The notes below the pieces were generated by a model, which worked only from the letters and a program-made list of their open reading frames with translations, had not been told where the DNA came from and did not search any database. 64,000 nucleotides of DNA from Trichoplusia ni. Taxonomy: Eukaryota; Arthropoda; Insecta; Lepidoptera; Noctuidae. The translations under genes and the position numbers were made by a program. Location of the stretch: contig NC_039502.1 of the NCBI RefSeq assembly GCF_003590095.1, forward strand, positions 4,503,753-4,567,752. The letters run 5' to 3'. Each line of letters starts with the position of its first letter. Position 1 is the stretch's first letter. Below, piece after piece: positions 11,258 to 23,302 of the stretch.

Positions 11258-12308
11258 GTGAGAGTGCTGGAATTTCACTATTATTACTTTGATGTCTGTG
11301 TTCACAGATTTGTTTCATAGTTTGTTGTAACAATTTGTTAAAATGTCGTTAAAGATGTTAGGGTTTCGATTTATAAGCGTAGGCGGTTGAATCTTGTATC
11401 TCAACTTTTATTACCTAAGTAAATGAATGTTTTACAGGTGTAGAAGATTTTATTGATTTGGATAAATAAATAAATATTTATAAAAATACATAACAAGGAA
11501 TTTGCAATTTTGTTGGAAGTTACTTTTTTGTTTAAATATGATTCTGAAGAATGTTAGAAACACATTTCGATTTTGTAGTAAATTCAAAAAACTTGGAAGT
11601 CAAGCCGGAACAAATACACAAACAGACAAAAAGTGCGTTAAAATATTGATTTTATCTCACAGAAAGTTTTCTTTACATAAATACCATTAAAACACGTAAT
11701 GTTATGACACAAGCAAATCATGTACGAAATACATCAAGAGAGGTAGGTTATTTTGTGGTTATGCTCGACAAAAATATCTAAATTCAACCATATGAGCATA
11801 GGAATAAAGTTTAAAATAGCAATAACGTTCTCAATAAGCTCAATTTGCGGTTTGTGTTTGCACATATTTCCATACTTTTACCGATTACGAAAGGATTTTG
11901 CATCCTTCGAAGTAGTTAATGACTTTATTTTTATATTTTTCGACAAGTCATCATTATAAATAGCCCGTACTTACTTATTGATCAATTACTTAATGGTCGG
12001 TATTATTAAATTTGTTAAATGAGAAAATTAAAATGATGTCGTAAACTTCTTATCTCGGGTTAACTTTACTCTTCCCTGAAGAAAACCCTGAAAAAATTTG
12101 ATAGAAATACTAAATTCCTGTACAAGTTGGTTTTAAAGTTGAAATACGTAAGTAGCTGAAATCTTGTAGCACGATGCCTATTTTTTGAAGATATCTCATT
12201 CAGAGTTCTGGAATCATTGAAGATTATCTTTATATGTATAACTTTGGAATATTTTTACCACAAATAGAGTCAAACAATGAGTTCAAAACAACAACCAGAT
12301 AAAAACTC

Positions 12309-12500
12309 ATGTTAACTATGTCACCTAGTCACCCATATTTTTCTGCTTACCCCAATTCAATTAAAAACCGTAAAGATATCAGTCCCACAATACCACATCT
12401 ACAAATCAAGAGGATTGATGATACGGCTTCTGTAGTTCCAGACAATGAGACATTAGCAGCACCAGAAGAAACAAACCGACCAAATTGGCAAAAAGGTTGA
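12309..12500 (+). CDS. Small ORF of coding-like composition, 63 codons
   Basis: The frame beginning MLTMSPSHPYFSAYPNSIKN runs to TGA at 12500. It is rich in P, D, E and T, with the segment PHLQIKRIDDTASVVPDNET, unlike the hydrophobic or K/N-rich chance ORFs nearby. A second start at 12277 opens only 12 codons in another frame, and no frame joins the two. No family is recognised. It could be an exon, a decayed transposon gene or chance. Confidence 0.25.
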   Translation: MLTMSPSHPYFSAYPNSIKNRKDISPTIPHLQIKRIDDTASVVPDNETLAAPEETNRPNWQKG

Positions 12501-12802
12501 ATCACTGTTTCAAGTCAGAAGTACTATTTAAAAGCGTCTTTAATTCAAGGGAATAAGGTTTAAAGTGATACGGTTGTATTGTAGGTAGATGGTTGCCTAT
12601 CACAAATGTAGAAATGTTTGGGAATTAGTGCATGGTTCCCTAAAAAAATATACTTAGATAAGATTAAATGCGGTTGTTCCACCGTTTGTAAACAGTCAAT
12701 GAGGTTGCTAGTTTTAAGTTTTTTAAGCAGTAGGTAGGTATGTGGTAACCGAAGTACTGTGACTATACGGTACCTTTGTATTTTATTGGTTCTTCATTGT
12801 AA

Positions 12803-12935
12803 TAAAGGGAAGATAAAGGGCGAGAAAAATTATCATTAGCCGCCGCTTCAGCTCATGATTAAGGACTCGGGTTGCGACCGAAACTAGTCGGGCAATGCCG
12901 ATAAATACGCGTGAGTACACCGTTATCAAATGAAC
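12803..12935 (+). mobile_element. Fold-back (inverted-repeat) element, single arm
   Basis: Carries the right arm of the family best seen at 17466-17615: CTCATGATTAAGGACTC, then CCGAAACTAGTCGGGCAAT and CGATAAATACGCGTGAGTA. The left arm is missing, so this is a truncated or half copy. Confidence 0.65.
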
Positions 12936-13906
12936 AGAGGTAAATTATCAAAATACAAATAAATATTAGTCAGTTTATAACATTACATTTATTTGAAATA
13001 ACGATAAAATTGCGATCGCACTGTTAAATATGCAAATTATGAGCAATATAATCATTTATTTGAGCAATGAAGGTAATTAGGCTCTTATTGAACTGATAAT
13101 TATCATTCAACGTTGATTTCATATCAAAGTCCCGATAATTACATTGTAAGTAATATATTTCATTGATCGTGTGAAAGTATGTGTAAAAGTTGTTTTATTT
13201 GCTTCCTAAACCGGTTTTCTTTCTCTTTCCTATAAGTGTATAGTTATATTGCCGTCCTTTTTGCACAGTGCAATGTCGCAGTACCGTTGCAACTAGTGTT
13301 GCGAATCGAGTATGTATCGAGAACGTTAATCGGTTCTTTTGATCGACAAACACGGATATTTCAACTAGACGTGGAAATTGTACTAATAAGTGTTTAATGG
13401 TAAGTATTCGATATTACCTGTCTTGTCTAACAATCAAACAAGTCCTTAATCAGAAGCAATCGTTGCAAGGCCGTACTTTATTCAAGCATTTGGGTTGAAG
13501 GAGCTTAAATCGACTAAATAAATAATCCATCGCTGTCGATCTAATGACGCTTATAATTATTGGCTCTATATTCAAATCGATCGATTAAGAAATCGCATCG
13601 ATTAAGAAGTGGCAGCACTAGTTAATATCATAAAACATGTTTTGCGGTATTATCTTGATTACTGTAACACTTCGCAGGTATTCACGTTAGCATATATTTC
13701 TAATAAGTTTGCTGTTTGAGGTCACAGACGGGTTTGTGTAATATCAACTATCTAGCTTGTATGTTTGTTTATGTCCGAGTTGTTTGGATAGTTCCAACCC
13801 TTCTTGTATTTTTTTGGTGTTCTCTGCCTTCTAAAGTTTGTTGTTTAGGTTAATTTAGTTGTGTTTTTACTCAAAAGTTGACATGACGCTGGTTGTGATA
13901 TTTAAA

Positions 13907-14105
13907 CTAGCTGTTGCCGCATCTGCCTGTTATAAAATGATCCCATGAGAACATAAAATGGGGATTAAATCTACCGTATGTTTTAGTACCGTACCGTATT
14001 TCATCCAAATCCGATAAGTGGAGTTTGCGTGATTGAGTAACAGACGAGGGAGACAAAGGTCTAACTCTAAATGAATTATTTCATTTATATCATTAATATG
14101 CAAAT
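13907..14105 (-). mobile_element. Helitron-like remnant
   Basis: Begins (plus-strand reading) with CTAGCTGTTGCCGC, the reverse complement of the family's 3' end, preceded by A as expected. The body differs from the five good copies (it carries GATCCCATGAGAACATAAAATG), so it is either a different subfamily or old. The far end is not defined. Confidence 0.5.
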
Positions 14106-15460
14106 TAAAGCACATCATTATATGGTACTTGGTAAACCATATTTAACTGAAAAACTAGATTTTGACTCAAAATCTAGTCAGCTCCTACCATTTTATTTCT
14201 TATAAAGAACTCTAAGAGCAAATGTACTGGAAAACCGGTATTATTAAGACTATAAAAGGGTTAACAATACAACCTTGGTTTGTCACTGGGTTATTTGTAA
14301 TCAACGAGGATGTAATTATGCAAGAACAGTGAACGTTGAATTTAATAAGAAAATAGAAGGCGGCCTTAGACTGATTTGCTAAGTCGTTAAAAGCTGTTAA
14401 GGTGCTATAAAGATATAAATGACTTTATCTATGGATTCTGTCTGGGGTTTGTCCCGCGGATGTTTTAAATTCATAATTTAAAATTTAATTGAGGTAGTTG
14501 GGTAAATTTGTGACCCATATCTCTGATTGCTTGGTCAGTCAAATATAAAAGGAGCTCCCCTGTTTTTTCCATGATTAGTGGCGACCTGGTTTGTCATACA
14601 TTTGGCATTTACAATGGGATTATACTATTTTTAACAACAAAAACACACAACCGACTTCAAATAAAAACTATTGAGCCAAACTTGATGAAATTGGGATCAT
14701 CCTCTAGAAGCATCCCCTTGGTTTTAGTCGGTAAGGGTCCTTGCAATTCCCTTGTCCCAAATCTCATGATTCCGGTAATACTCTGTAGTTCTCTTTCATT
14801 TCTTTAGCCAAGGAATAAAGTTACCAGCAAGAGAGAGGAACGCCTATCCTTTTTCGGTAAAGAGAACGGCATTTGTCCTACTGTAGGGCAGAAAGGGATA
14901 GAAAAATAGCCCTAGTACCAACTATCGCTATTGTGTCAAAAACTCATAATCTTGCAATAATTCTCACGCTTATTTAATTGATTCGTGATCTACCAAGCAT
15001 AACGCTTATAGCAATATTCAGTGTTCTACTGTTGTGTCATAAAATAATAAGGCTCATTTTAATGTAATTATTTTATAAATTTTGCGTTACGTATGTTTGT
15101 CCCAAATTTTTTTTTTCTATTGTTTGCCTTTACACATGCGATAATTTTTGCTGATTTTATTTAAAGAAGGCCTATTTTATTGATCTAGTTGCATGCTTCC
15201 AAAATGTAATTTGGAAAAGAAGAAGAACCGGCAAGAATCTTCATACACTTTTGAATGAAATGTTATCCTGAAAAAGCCTTTATACCACTAGAAGAGAAAT
15301 TTCATGACCACAGTTTGAAACTCTTTCAACGATTTCTCACTTAAATACAACCTTTTTTTCTCGACAGAGGCGAGAGATTCCTTGGAAAAGATAACATACC
15401 TTACATTTGTCCAAAAGCATTTTCGCAGAATTATCAAAACGCACAGATATCACGTCTGTG
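14106..15460. other. AT-rich DNA, no gene seen
   Basis: Includes a patch at 14650-14790 with the ACCGACTTCAAA motif common in moth repeats. No supported gene or RNA. Confidence 0.4.
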
Positions 15461-15469
15461 ATATTTCGC

Positions 15470-15530
15470 GCATCGTGTACACGTTCACTGCGCCTGCGCC
15501 GCTCAAGGACCTTGGAGTACGTTTCCTAGG
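15470..15530. promoter_or_regulatory. GC-rich patch with NRF-1-like motif
   Basis: CTGCGCCTGCGCC at about 15487-15500 is near the NRF-1/Ewg consensus. It lies beside a local inverted repeat ATATCAC-GTCT-GTGATAT at about 15448-15465. It is about 500-600 bases from the divergent start region at 16.1 kb. It could be a promoter or enhancer element, and no transcript start is evident. Confidence 0.2.
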
Positions 15531-16041
15531 CACCTGTGTAACACGACTTATATTTTAATATCTGAGACTGTTAGGGACTTGAAGACAACCACATTTCTCC
15601 TGATTAGCTATGCTTTTATTGCAAAATGTATCTTCATCTATAGATCTGTCTGACTTAAGTTTAACTTTGAATTAACTAAGGTTACTAAATGTATTCTAAG
15701 CAAAGCAGTATGGGAGATAGGACGTACTAAGCGTAGATTTTATTTCAGGCTGTATGCTTTCAACGCCTAGCTAAAACTAGTAGTTAAGTGTATTGTATAC
15801 GTTAGGTCAAAATATATTAAAATCATCACAAAATACGCAACTAGCATTCTTGCATGACGTTGGTTATATTATTGCATATTTTAAATATTAAAACAAAACC
15901 TGAAATTAAGCAACGTAACCCAAACAAATTCCCGCGGTTTATAAACCAACAATGTATCTTAAACAAAATTAGTAATTGAAAACAAAGATGCAATTTAATC
16001 ATCTTCCCTGAGAAAGATACGTAATGATATAATAATATTAC

Positions 16042-16121
16042 CTTATGCGGTGCATTTCCTTGCCGGCGGCCAACCAGTGTCCCTCCGCGCGTCGGTGTCG
16101 CAGCACGCGGGTAGCGGCCAT
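16042..16121 (-). CDS. Candidate first coding exon, minus strand (26 codons plus two bases)
   Basis: On the minus strand, ATG at 16121 in the context AAAGATGGCC opens a frame beginning MAATRVLRHRRAEGHWLAAG, followed by KEMHRI. It ends at ATAAG|GTAATA at 16042/16041, a good donor, in phase 2. If the donor were not used, TAA follows immediately. The exon is far more GC-rich than its surroundings, and the start overlaps a YY1-like AAGATGGC element typical of insect core promoters. The basic, amphipathic N-terminus would fit a nuclear or mitochondrial protein, but I recognise no family. No next exon could be identified. Confidence 0.4.
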
Positions 16122-16139
16122 CTTTAAAAAATCAAAACG

Positions 16140-16253
16140 TCAATTTCGAATACCAAATTCGAATGCAAAAAGTTTCGTTCAAAAAAGATTGTGTGTGATG
16201 TTTAGTTGGTGCTGTTATTAAGGATTGATTTGATTTGTCGTTTTATAATCTAG
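16140..16253 (+). other. Candidate non-coding first exon, divergent to the minus-strand gene
   Basis: The plus-strand sequence ends at ATCTAG|GTGAGTT, a near-perfect donor at 16253/16254. It starts within about 20-100 bases of the minus-strand start codon, consistent with a bidirectional promoter. The only ATG inside opens an eight-codon frame. No initiator or TATA box was identified, so the left boundary is a guess. Confidence 0.3.
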
Positions 16254-17465
16254 GTGAGTTTTGCAAAATTTATTTGTTTGTGCTACTTTTTAAAGTTGAA
16301 GGTTTTGTTGTGATTCATAATTTTCTGAAGTTATGTGGTTGCTAATTTATAACCTACTTAAATATGATTTATTTTAAGATTTATTAATACTGACTATTAT
16401 CCGGAACCTACAAAAAAACTAGGCACTTAAGTACAATACAATTATTTCGGTCCCCAAAATATAAAATCAGCCGATCAATTAAACTACACTTTTTTCATTC
16501 ATATTTTTTCTCGCATCCTTGTAAATTTTTAATTGCCGGTAACAAGTTTACTATGTTACCTACTTATATCATTAAAAGTGCTCTCAAACCCGTCTATAAC
16601 GGCTCCGCTAATGTCAAAGTGTATATCGGTATACGGTCAACGGTAAATAATCACCAATAGTATCGAGTTCACTAGTCTTCGCTATTACCTTTCTACAACT
16701 GTAATATACTTACTTACTATACTATAGTAAACTTATGTTGAAGACCCACGATGTATGTGTGAAAGCAATCTTCAAAATTACGGCGTCTGTTGCAAAAATG
16801 TATTTTAGGGGTAAGTCATGAGTTCTTTGATTGGGGAAACGGTGAAGTGTACCCAAAAATGACTGCAAATGGAAAATGCTCATTATGTTAGAAAAAGTCT
16901 CCTTTAGGTACTCTTCGATCATAATAATTCCCTTATGGACGATTAGAGAATATTTGTCTATTGTCCCATTGTCATTGGGGACAGCTCCAGTCTTTAAAAA
17001 AATACAGACGAATATTTGAAACAAACCCAATTCTTTGGCCACTCAGTATCCCAAAGCGAAACTTCAAAACGACAACCTTGAAATCCGACAATATTGCCCT
17101 CCGTAGTTTAATTCGTCACCACACAAAAATCACATTAACAAAAGTGAAACCAAAAATTCTTACATACCTACTTCTTACGCGCAAAATCGTGTTTCATCGA
17201 ATGTTCGCTAAATACCGAGTAAAAACATCCAAGTAGATTATAATGAATCAACTGGCATCTCGAGATCAAAGCCCTCTTGATTACTACGTTGATGTGTATT
17301 GATTGTCTCGTTAACTGCATGGTCTGCTAGATGATAAGGTAATTTATCCTTGTTTTCTCATAACTGATAATGGTGACAGTAAGAACAATATCGTAACAAA
17401 TCATATGACATTTGGTGTTGATATCTGTTAATATCCGAATGCTGGCCAATATTCTCTTACTAAAT

Positions 17466-17615
17466 TATTAATATAGTTTACTCATGCGTATTTATCGGGA
17501 GCGCCTGACTAGTTTCGGTTTCGGAGTCCTTAAGTCAGCTCATGGAGTCATGATTAAGGCTTCCGGTTGTCCGAAACTAGTCGGGCACTCCCGATAAATA
17601 CGCGTGAGTAAACTG
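17466..17615. mobile_element. Fold-back element, both arms present
   Basis: Left arm GTTTACTCATGCGTATTTAT then CGGGAGCGCCTGACTAGTTT; right arm is its near-perfect reverse complement (AAACTAGTCGGGCACTCCCG then ATAAATACGCGTGAGTAAAC). The arms are about 45 bases each around a centre containing GTCAGCTCATGGAGTCATGA. Outer flanks are also weakly inverted (TATTATTA-like). There is no coding capacity, so this is a MITE or fold-back element. Sister copies lie at 12.8, 35.9 and 46.8 kb. Confidence 0.8.
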
Positions 17616-17724
17616 TTCCATAATATAATAATGAATCAGTCTCACGACAGTTACTATAACAACATGCTCTTGTAAAGTCTTCTCCTAGAGTACTGAAATT
17701 TGAAATTGTGTGTTGCTGCTATCG

Positions 17725-17830
17725 AGCTATCATAGCCTATTGGTAAAACAGCAGGACTACCAAGTCAAAGATCTTGAGTGCGATCCAGTAGTCAAGAAAC
17801 GACTTTTCGAAGGCTGTGTGTGCCTTGCGA
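17725..17830 (+). mobile_element. tRNA-derived SINE fragment
   Basis: TAGCCTATTGGTAAAACAGC followed by GATCTTGAGTGCGATCC resembles pol III A and B boxes at normal spacing. The tRNA cloverleaf is not intact, so a real tRNA gene is unlikely. Confidence 0.45.
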
Positions 17831-18277
17831 CACTAGCTGCAACAGAAGATACAGTTCTATTTTTATAGATTTTGAGAAATGGAGATTGATCTCCCTTTTT
17901 TTACATTCAACTTCAATCTGACGTTTGGAGATTAAATCATGTCATAAGATCTAATACAAAAATATGTCATACTTTATCTCGTCAAGAAAGATAGCATAGA
18001 ATTGAACATCGACATTTTCATTCTTTTCTTGAGCCTTGAGTATTTTAGCTTAAACTGCATTAACACTTTCATATTATAGTCAAAGTAATATTTTTGGAGA
18101 ATAAAATATTAAATAATCAGTTTACTCTAAACCGGACTCGAGATATTGAGAAGAAGATATTGAGCTGAAGCCTCCTGAAAATGTCAACCGTCTATCTGTT
18201 ACGGTTTATGATAATATACATACGTACGGTCTGATACCGGAGCCTTAGCAAAAGAGTTCCATTTTTACCCTATAGAT

Positions 18278-18620
18278 TATCATCATCCTATCCTATTCCC
18301 AACTATGTTGCTGTCGGCTTCCAGTCTAATAGGATTCAGCTAAGTACCGGTTTTTTACAAGGAGCGACTGCCTATCTGACCTCCTCAACCCAGTTACCTG
18401 GGCAACACGATACCCCTTAGTTAGGCTGCTTGTCAGACTTTCTAGATTCTGACCAACTGTAACGACTGTCGAAGATGTAGAAATAACAGCTGGGACCACA
18501 ATTTACCGTGCCTTCCAAAACACGGAGGAACTCATTGTGACAAAGTTGGTCAGCCATCTACGGACCTCTATCCTGTGAACGAACCCCTTATGCAGTGATA
18601 GCTTAGCCACGAGCTCCCCT
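18278..18620 (-). mobile_element. LINE/SINE copy with (ATG)n tail, longest copy
   Basis: Read on the minus strand it runs from GGGGAGCTCGTGGCTAAGC to a tail ending GGATGATGATAATC. The same order of segments occurs at 30271-30552 and 36541-36706: GCCTTCCGAAACACGGAGGA-type word, CCCAGTTACCTGGGCAACAC word, CCCAACTATGTTG word, then the tail. No coding frame is intact. Short flanks CTATAGAT (18270) and CTACAGAT (18622) may be a worn target duplication. I place it with RTE-type tails, or a SINE sharing one, from the simple ATG-repeat end. Confidence 0.7.
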
Positions 18621-19279
18621 CCTACAGATCGAAACCTTAAAATAAATTGTGGGCACATTACATTTGCGACAGACCACCTGATTATTGATAACGAAGACCC
18701 TAAATACCCGCGAGATGACTCACTGACGGAAGTTTGGTAGTACAATCATTTAGTATAAATATAACTATATTGTTTATAGTTATAAATGTTTTCGAAACAT
18801 TTATCTCAAAACTGATGTAACAATAGGGATGATGTTTTGTAAACAAATCATGTTTTATATTATGTAACTGTTTGTTATGCTGTGCAGTTGTAAGAGTATG
18901 CACACGATGTTTTTATTCTTAACGATAAATAATAATATGGTGTAGGAGAGTAGTATCATAGGATACTATGTTGTGATATTTACTCATTGTTTTTTCGCGT
19001 AAGGAGTATTTATTTGATTTGGATCAAACAGTGTGAGTGATGCGTGATGTGGTTGACGCTTGCCCGCTTATTTTAAGGTGGTACAAACAGGTAAAAAAAC
19101 AAACCTACAGACCAATTTGATTGTGTTTTATGTAAGGTAATATACACTCACTTGGTGACAGAATATTAGAACCAAGTAACCGTTCTCCATATCTCGAATA
19201 AAATAGTCTAATGGTTAATTTTGTTCAGCTGGAGTTCAGTCAGTTTCAAGTCTTGCAATCAATAAATCATATAAACAAT

Positions 19280-19471
19280 TCATCCTTGCGACCAATTACA
19301 ATTAGAACAGTCACAGCTATCCACCTGACATTTGAAGGTCTCTAGCATTAACAATCGGCCGCAACTCATCATTGCCACACAACTGGCAACGCGGAACGTT
19401 GCAGACACAGCGCATGACGAAAACACACTGATTTCCATGTGTCTGTTGAAAGATTCAATACACCTTCCCAT
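19280..19471 (-). other. Coding-like cysteine-rich patch
   Basis: Two minus-strand frames are open here. One gives a Cys-rich segment with RCVCNVPRCQLCGNDELRPI and ends at TAG. The other is open for 63 codons. The DNA is GC-richer than its flanks. The CxC...CxxC spacing could suggest a metal-binding fragment of an old transposon or gene, but no full motif can be assigned. The plus strand is also open, which weakens the case. Confidence 0.2.
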
Positions 19472-19589
19472 TGTCTTATGGTGGTTGCACCATTATGCAA
19501 ACACTTGTGGTTTTAACCAAGCATCAAAATTGACGACGTTCTTCTAAGTCTCAATTCTCGTGGCGCGAAGGTTTTCATAAACATATAAG

Positions 19590-19720
19590 TGATCGTGATG
19601 TATTGACAAAGGCACCCAGACTTAGGATAAAAATTCGTGGATAAAACAAACGCTTGTGATACGCGGGGATCAAACCTGTGCACTGTGAGTTCCAACCGTT
19701 CGGCTCTTCCTTGCATCTCA
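19590..19720 (-). mobile_element. tRNA-derived SINE
   Basis: In reverse orientation: GGTTTGATCCCCGCG (B-box like), then CACAAGCG and the GGGTGCCTTTGTC body. Degenerate copy of the family seen at 59.3 kb. Confidence 0.5.
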
Positions 19721-21007
19721 TTTGAGTTGGTCAAAAATCTGATGACCATTTATGTGACGAATCGTAAACACAAGTAAAAATTGCCTCAAATCTAACCAGC
19801 AAGTAAAGTTTCTTCTTTATAATTCGTGCGTACAAATAACTAATAGGTGTAACAAATATATGTATATTTACACAAAATATTACGTTTAACAATTCCACTA
19901 CAGATTCTGCAAATCGTATAAATTTAGCACATGGAAATCTGCTCACCCCAGATAAGTAAAGAGCGTGACGTTATTTATGTATGGTCTGTATTTGGGTAGA
20001 AAGTTTTCAGAAACTATCGAAAGCAGACTGACAGAAGCAGAGCCGAAGATAAACAACATTATACTGGTTTTGTTTGACAGGTCTTACGCAATATCGGGGT
20101 CCACCGTCTCTTCGAAAAGACTTTCAGTTATAGAAGCGAAGCATCGGTACAATAATTTTAAAATTCAACAATCTCTTATTTAATAAGCCGCGCCACTTTT
20201 TGAAAGTCAAAGTCGACTTTGGGCAGCACCCTGTAAAACGTAGTGATTTTAATTATACTCTCTGGTACCCTGTTTTGCCCACCCTTCACTGCTTCCTAAG
20301 TGCTCTAGCTGTGGAGAAGAAAGTCTTTCCATTTACAGCTATTTGAAATGGAGCTTGTGTTCTCGAAAACTAACAAACGCGCGCTCTAATTATTAATAGA
20401 TATCTCGTATTCTGTATCTAGATATTCAGCACAGACTATATCCTTCGTCTGAAAGTTATATGGAAAAATTCAAAGTTTTTAATAAATATTTACTGAAAGA
20501 CGTGTATATTTATGTCATTTATATTATATAATTTATTTATCAATAAATAACCACTTTATATGATATTATGTAAAACCTTACGAGGTACGGTGCTAACCAT
20601 CGTTTTACATAATATTTGCTTATAACGGGTTTAATCATTCATGAGAATGAATATGGATGGTCTTATCTAATGTTTGCTATGCAAATTATTTTCTCTTTTA
20701 TTGTAGTTTAATACGAACAGGTTTATTGCATACTTATGCAGCATATGTGACGGTGGGGTTATGGCACACTTGAGTCATGTGTAGTGTCGTGACTTAAAGC
20801 GCCTTTTATTCTCCGGGTCAAAACGCGTTTAACTTTAAGTTGGGGTTATGTCGGACTTCCACCAACTGGAAACAATCTGGTGACTATTTTCCTCTACTGC
20901 CTGAGCCAGGGTCACGATACTTACCTGGCACTATTACCTCTTTATGCAGGAGTTATCAAAGCAAGACGCAGATTTTGTTTTCGTCTCCTTCTCTATGGTA
21001 TTTAATC
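19721..21007. other. AT-rich DNA, no gene seen
   Basis: A 72-codon plus-strand frame at 19965-20183 has no recognisable domain. A patch at 20195-20350 has repeat-like words (CTTTGGGCAGCACCCTG) without defined ends. Confidence 0.4.
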
Positions 21008-21075
21008 CTCGTGTCGCGGGGATTTTACAAACATTTAAGGCACATACAGAAAGAGGGCACAAGGCGGTGGTAGGC
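21008..21075 (-). mobile_element. SINE fragment
   Basis: TCGTGTCGCGGGGATTTTAC then AAACATTTAAGGCACATACAG is the reverse complement of the 3' end of the SINE body found at 6.2 and 59.3 kb. Confidence 0.45.
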
Positions 21076-23302
21076 TTCCTGAGGCCGAGCGTGTCCAATA
21101 AGTAGCATACGCGAAGTCTTAAATTATGTTGAAAAAAGTTTCTTAATTTGATTGTTGTACTTTCAATGCTTTTTATCTTCGTTTTCATTATTGACATATT
21201 TAATATGAAGATGCTAGTCAGATAGCCACTTTTAATGCACATGCAAACAAAAAAATAAAAAACACACTCAAGCTACACGTCATTTAAGGTAAATTGCAAT
21301 CTACATTCCTATCATCACAACAAATAGATCATCAAGGTTCATAAACCTCTGTTGACAACGATTATGTCATAGTAATGAGTTAGGAACAAAACGAGTCTGA
21401 TGCCGATGCCTTCTGAGAAATGCATGCTCGCATGGGACGCGCTTCGATAATCGCTAAATGATCGACGCAATTCTAATGTACGTCTGTTTGTTGAGCTTGG
21501 GTTACATGTGCGGAGTTGTACATAATTGTGAACTGTGTGTATTGTGTTGGCGGCCTTTTTGGTCCGACTTTATTTTGAGAGGTACCCAGAAGGTAAAACG
21601 AAAAAAAAATCTATTAAAGTTTCGCTCTTTGACCGTTGTCTCTAAGATGTATCTCATGAATCGTTATAGATAGACAATTGAAATTTTCACAGAAGATGTA
21701 TTTCTGGTGCAGCTACAGCAACAAATTTTATCAATCAAAATAAATTCGAGGTTTAGCAACATTGGTACGGTTATGAATCTATTGGGTTAAAATTGTCATG
21801 TTGTTATCTTAAGCCTGCATGTAAAACATTTATACGTGTACGACACGTTTACTCTCTCGAATCTGCTTAGTACTTGAACAGATTTTGCATTAATAAGGAA
21901 TCAGTTATTATGACCACAACAAAAACAAGTTTTCAAACATGCACTTGATGCATTGAAAACCGTCCTCTTGGCGCAAGATGGCACACAACATCTCGCTTCC
22001 AAACCAACAGGCACAATCGTAAAATAACATTATCTCAATGACAATCTAAACATAAAGTGCAATAATTAACTGTTATGTGGTTACATAAAGCATGTGTAAT
22101 ATGGGACACGTGTGGCTTACAACGGTACCTACCAGTTGTAATGATAATCTCATACAACCTTATTACTAAATGTAGATAAGGTTCTATTTTGTTGTAAGTT
22201 TAGATTTTAGATCTTTGTTAGTTTCTTAGCTGAAGCTGGAAACTCAACTCTGTATCTTACTTTTTTAAGTTCTTTTTTAAACTGTTGAAAGATTTGTTGA
22301 GAGGTCTTAATTTCAACGGGTTTGAAATCGGTAAAACAACACAGATAATTGTCGCTATACAGAACGTCCAAGCAACCGTCGCACTAATAATTAAAAATCT
22401 TTACACACGCAAAACTCTTAACTCATAGTCATTCTCAAAAGAGAGAGCATGATTTTTTATTCACTTTTGAACCATTGTTTTCTAGTTGAAATATGTTTAA
22501 TCTGAGCAAAACCGTCTACATGTCTCCAAAAATACCCAACGTATCGGTCTGTTTGTCGTGTGTTGTTGTCTGTCTGTCGTGTCTGTAAACGAATTTACTT
22601 AACGTTTTGCCTATAAGTCAACATAGTACACAAATTGCATCATATCTGCACCTAGCCTTACGTAGCCGGTATGTAGGCCATCTCTATGGCAAACAACGGG
22701 ACTGTACTAACCAGTTCTAATGATTATCCTAATGTATGATCATCGTACATTGAACTTTGGACTTCAAGACTTCTAGTTTGTAGTGTAAACAGTGCTTACG
22801 TCTATAATACAGCTTTAGGATGTCGTGGATCGCTTACATTTAGTATTCTAGTCTAAATGTCTTGATTGGTCATATGCAAGAAGTTTTCTTTGAAAAGAAA
22901 TATCATTTAAGTAATTTTATACATATACCCACTGTAAAGCAATGATTTTTATAACTCCTTTGGGATATAAATAAAAAACTAGGTGTGGATGATGAAAATG
23001 ATTTCTTTATTAAACGCGGAGATCTTATATTGATTGCAATTTGCGGTGAGGACATTTACCTAGGTAATAAAATCTTAGTCGTCAGTCTTGATCTACATTT
23101 AAAAGGTCGTTACTAATGACAACTTTCAAAACAATCTTAGCCCAATTTAGCATCAAAATCTATTTCACTAAACACTCTGTCCTCATTCGCTACATGTATA
23201 AATGCTAACTAGAAACCATAAACACACATCATTATAAACAGCAGATAAAATAACATAGTTCTTAGTTCAAAACTATCAGCTGCATCGTACAGTTAGGTAA
23301 AG
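21076..23302. other. AT-rich DNA, no gene seen
   Basis: Contains a TGTCTGTCTGTCGTG-type short repeat at about 22560. Otherwise no gene, RNA or repeat family was recognised. Confidence 0.45.

Noticed and set aside
16722..17236. Overlapping 106- and 91-codon frames on opposite strands
   Set aside because: Stop-to-stop runs of this length are expected several times in 64 kb of DNA this AT-rich. No domain, and no start or splice support.
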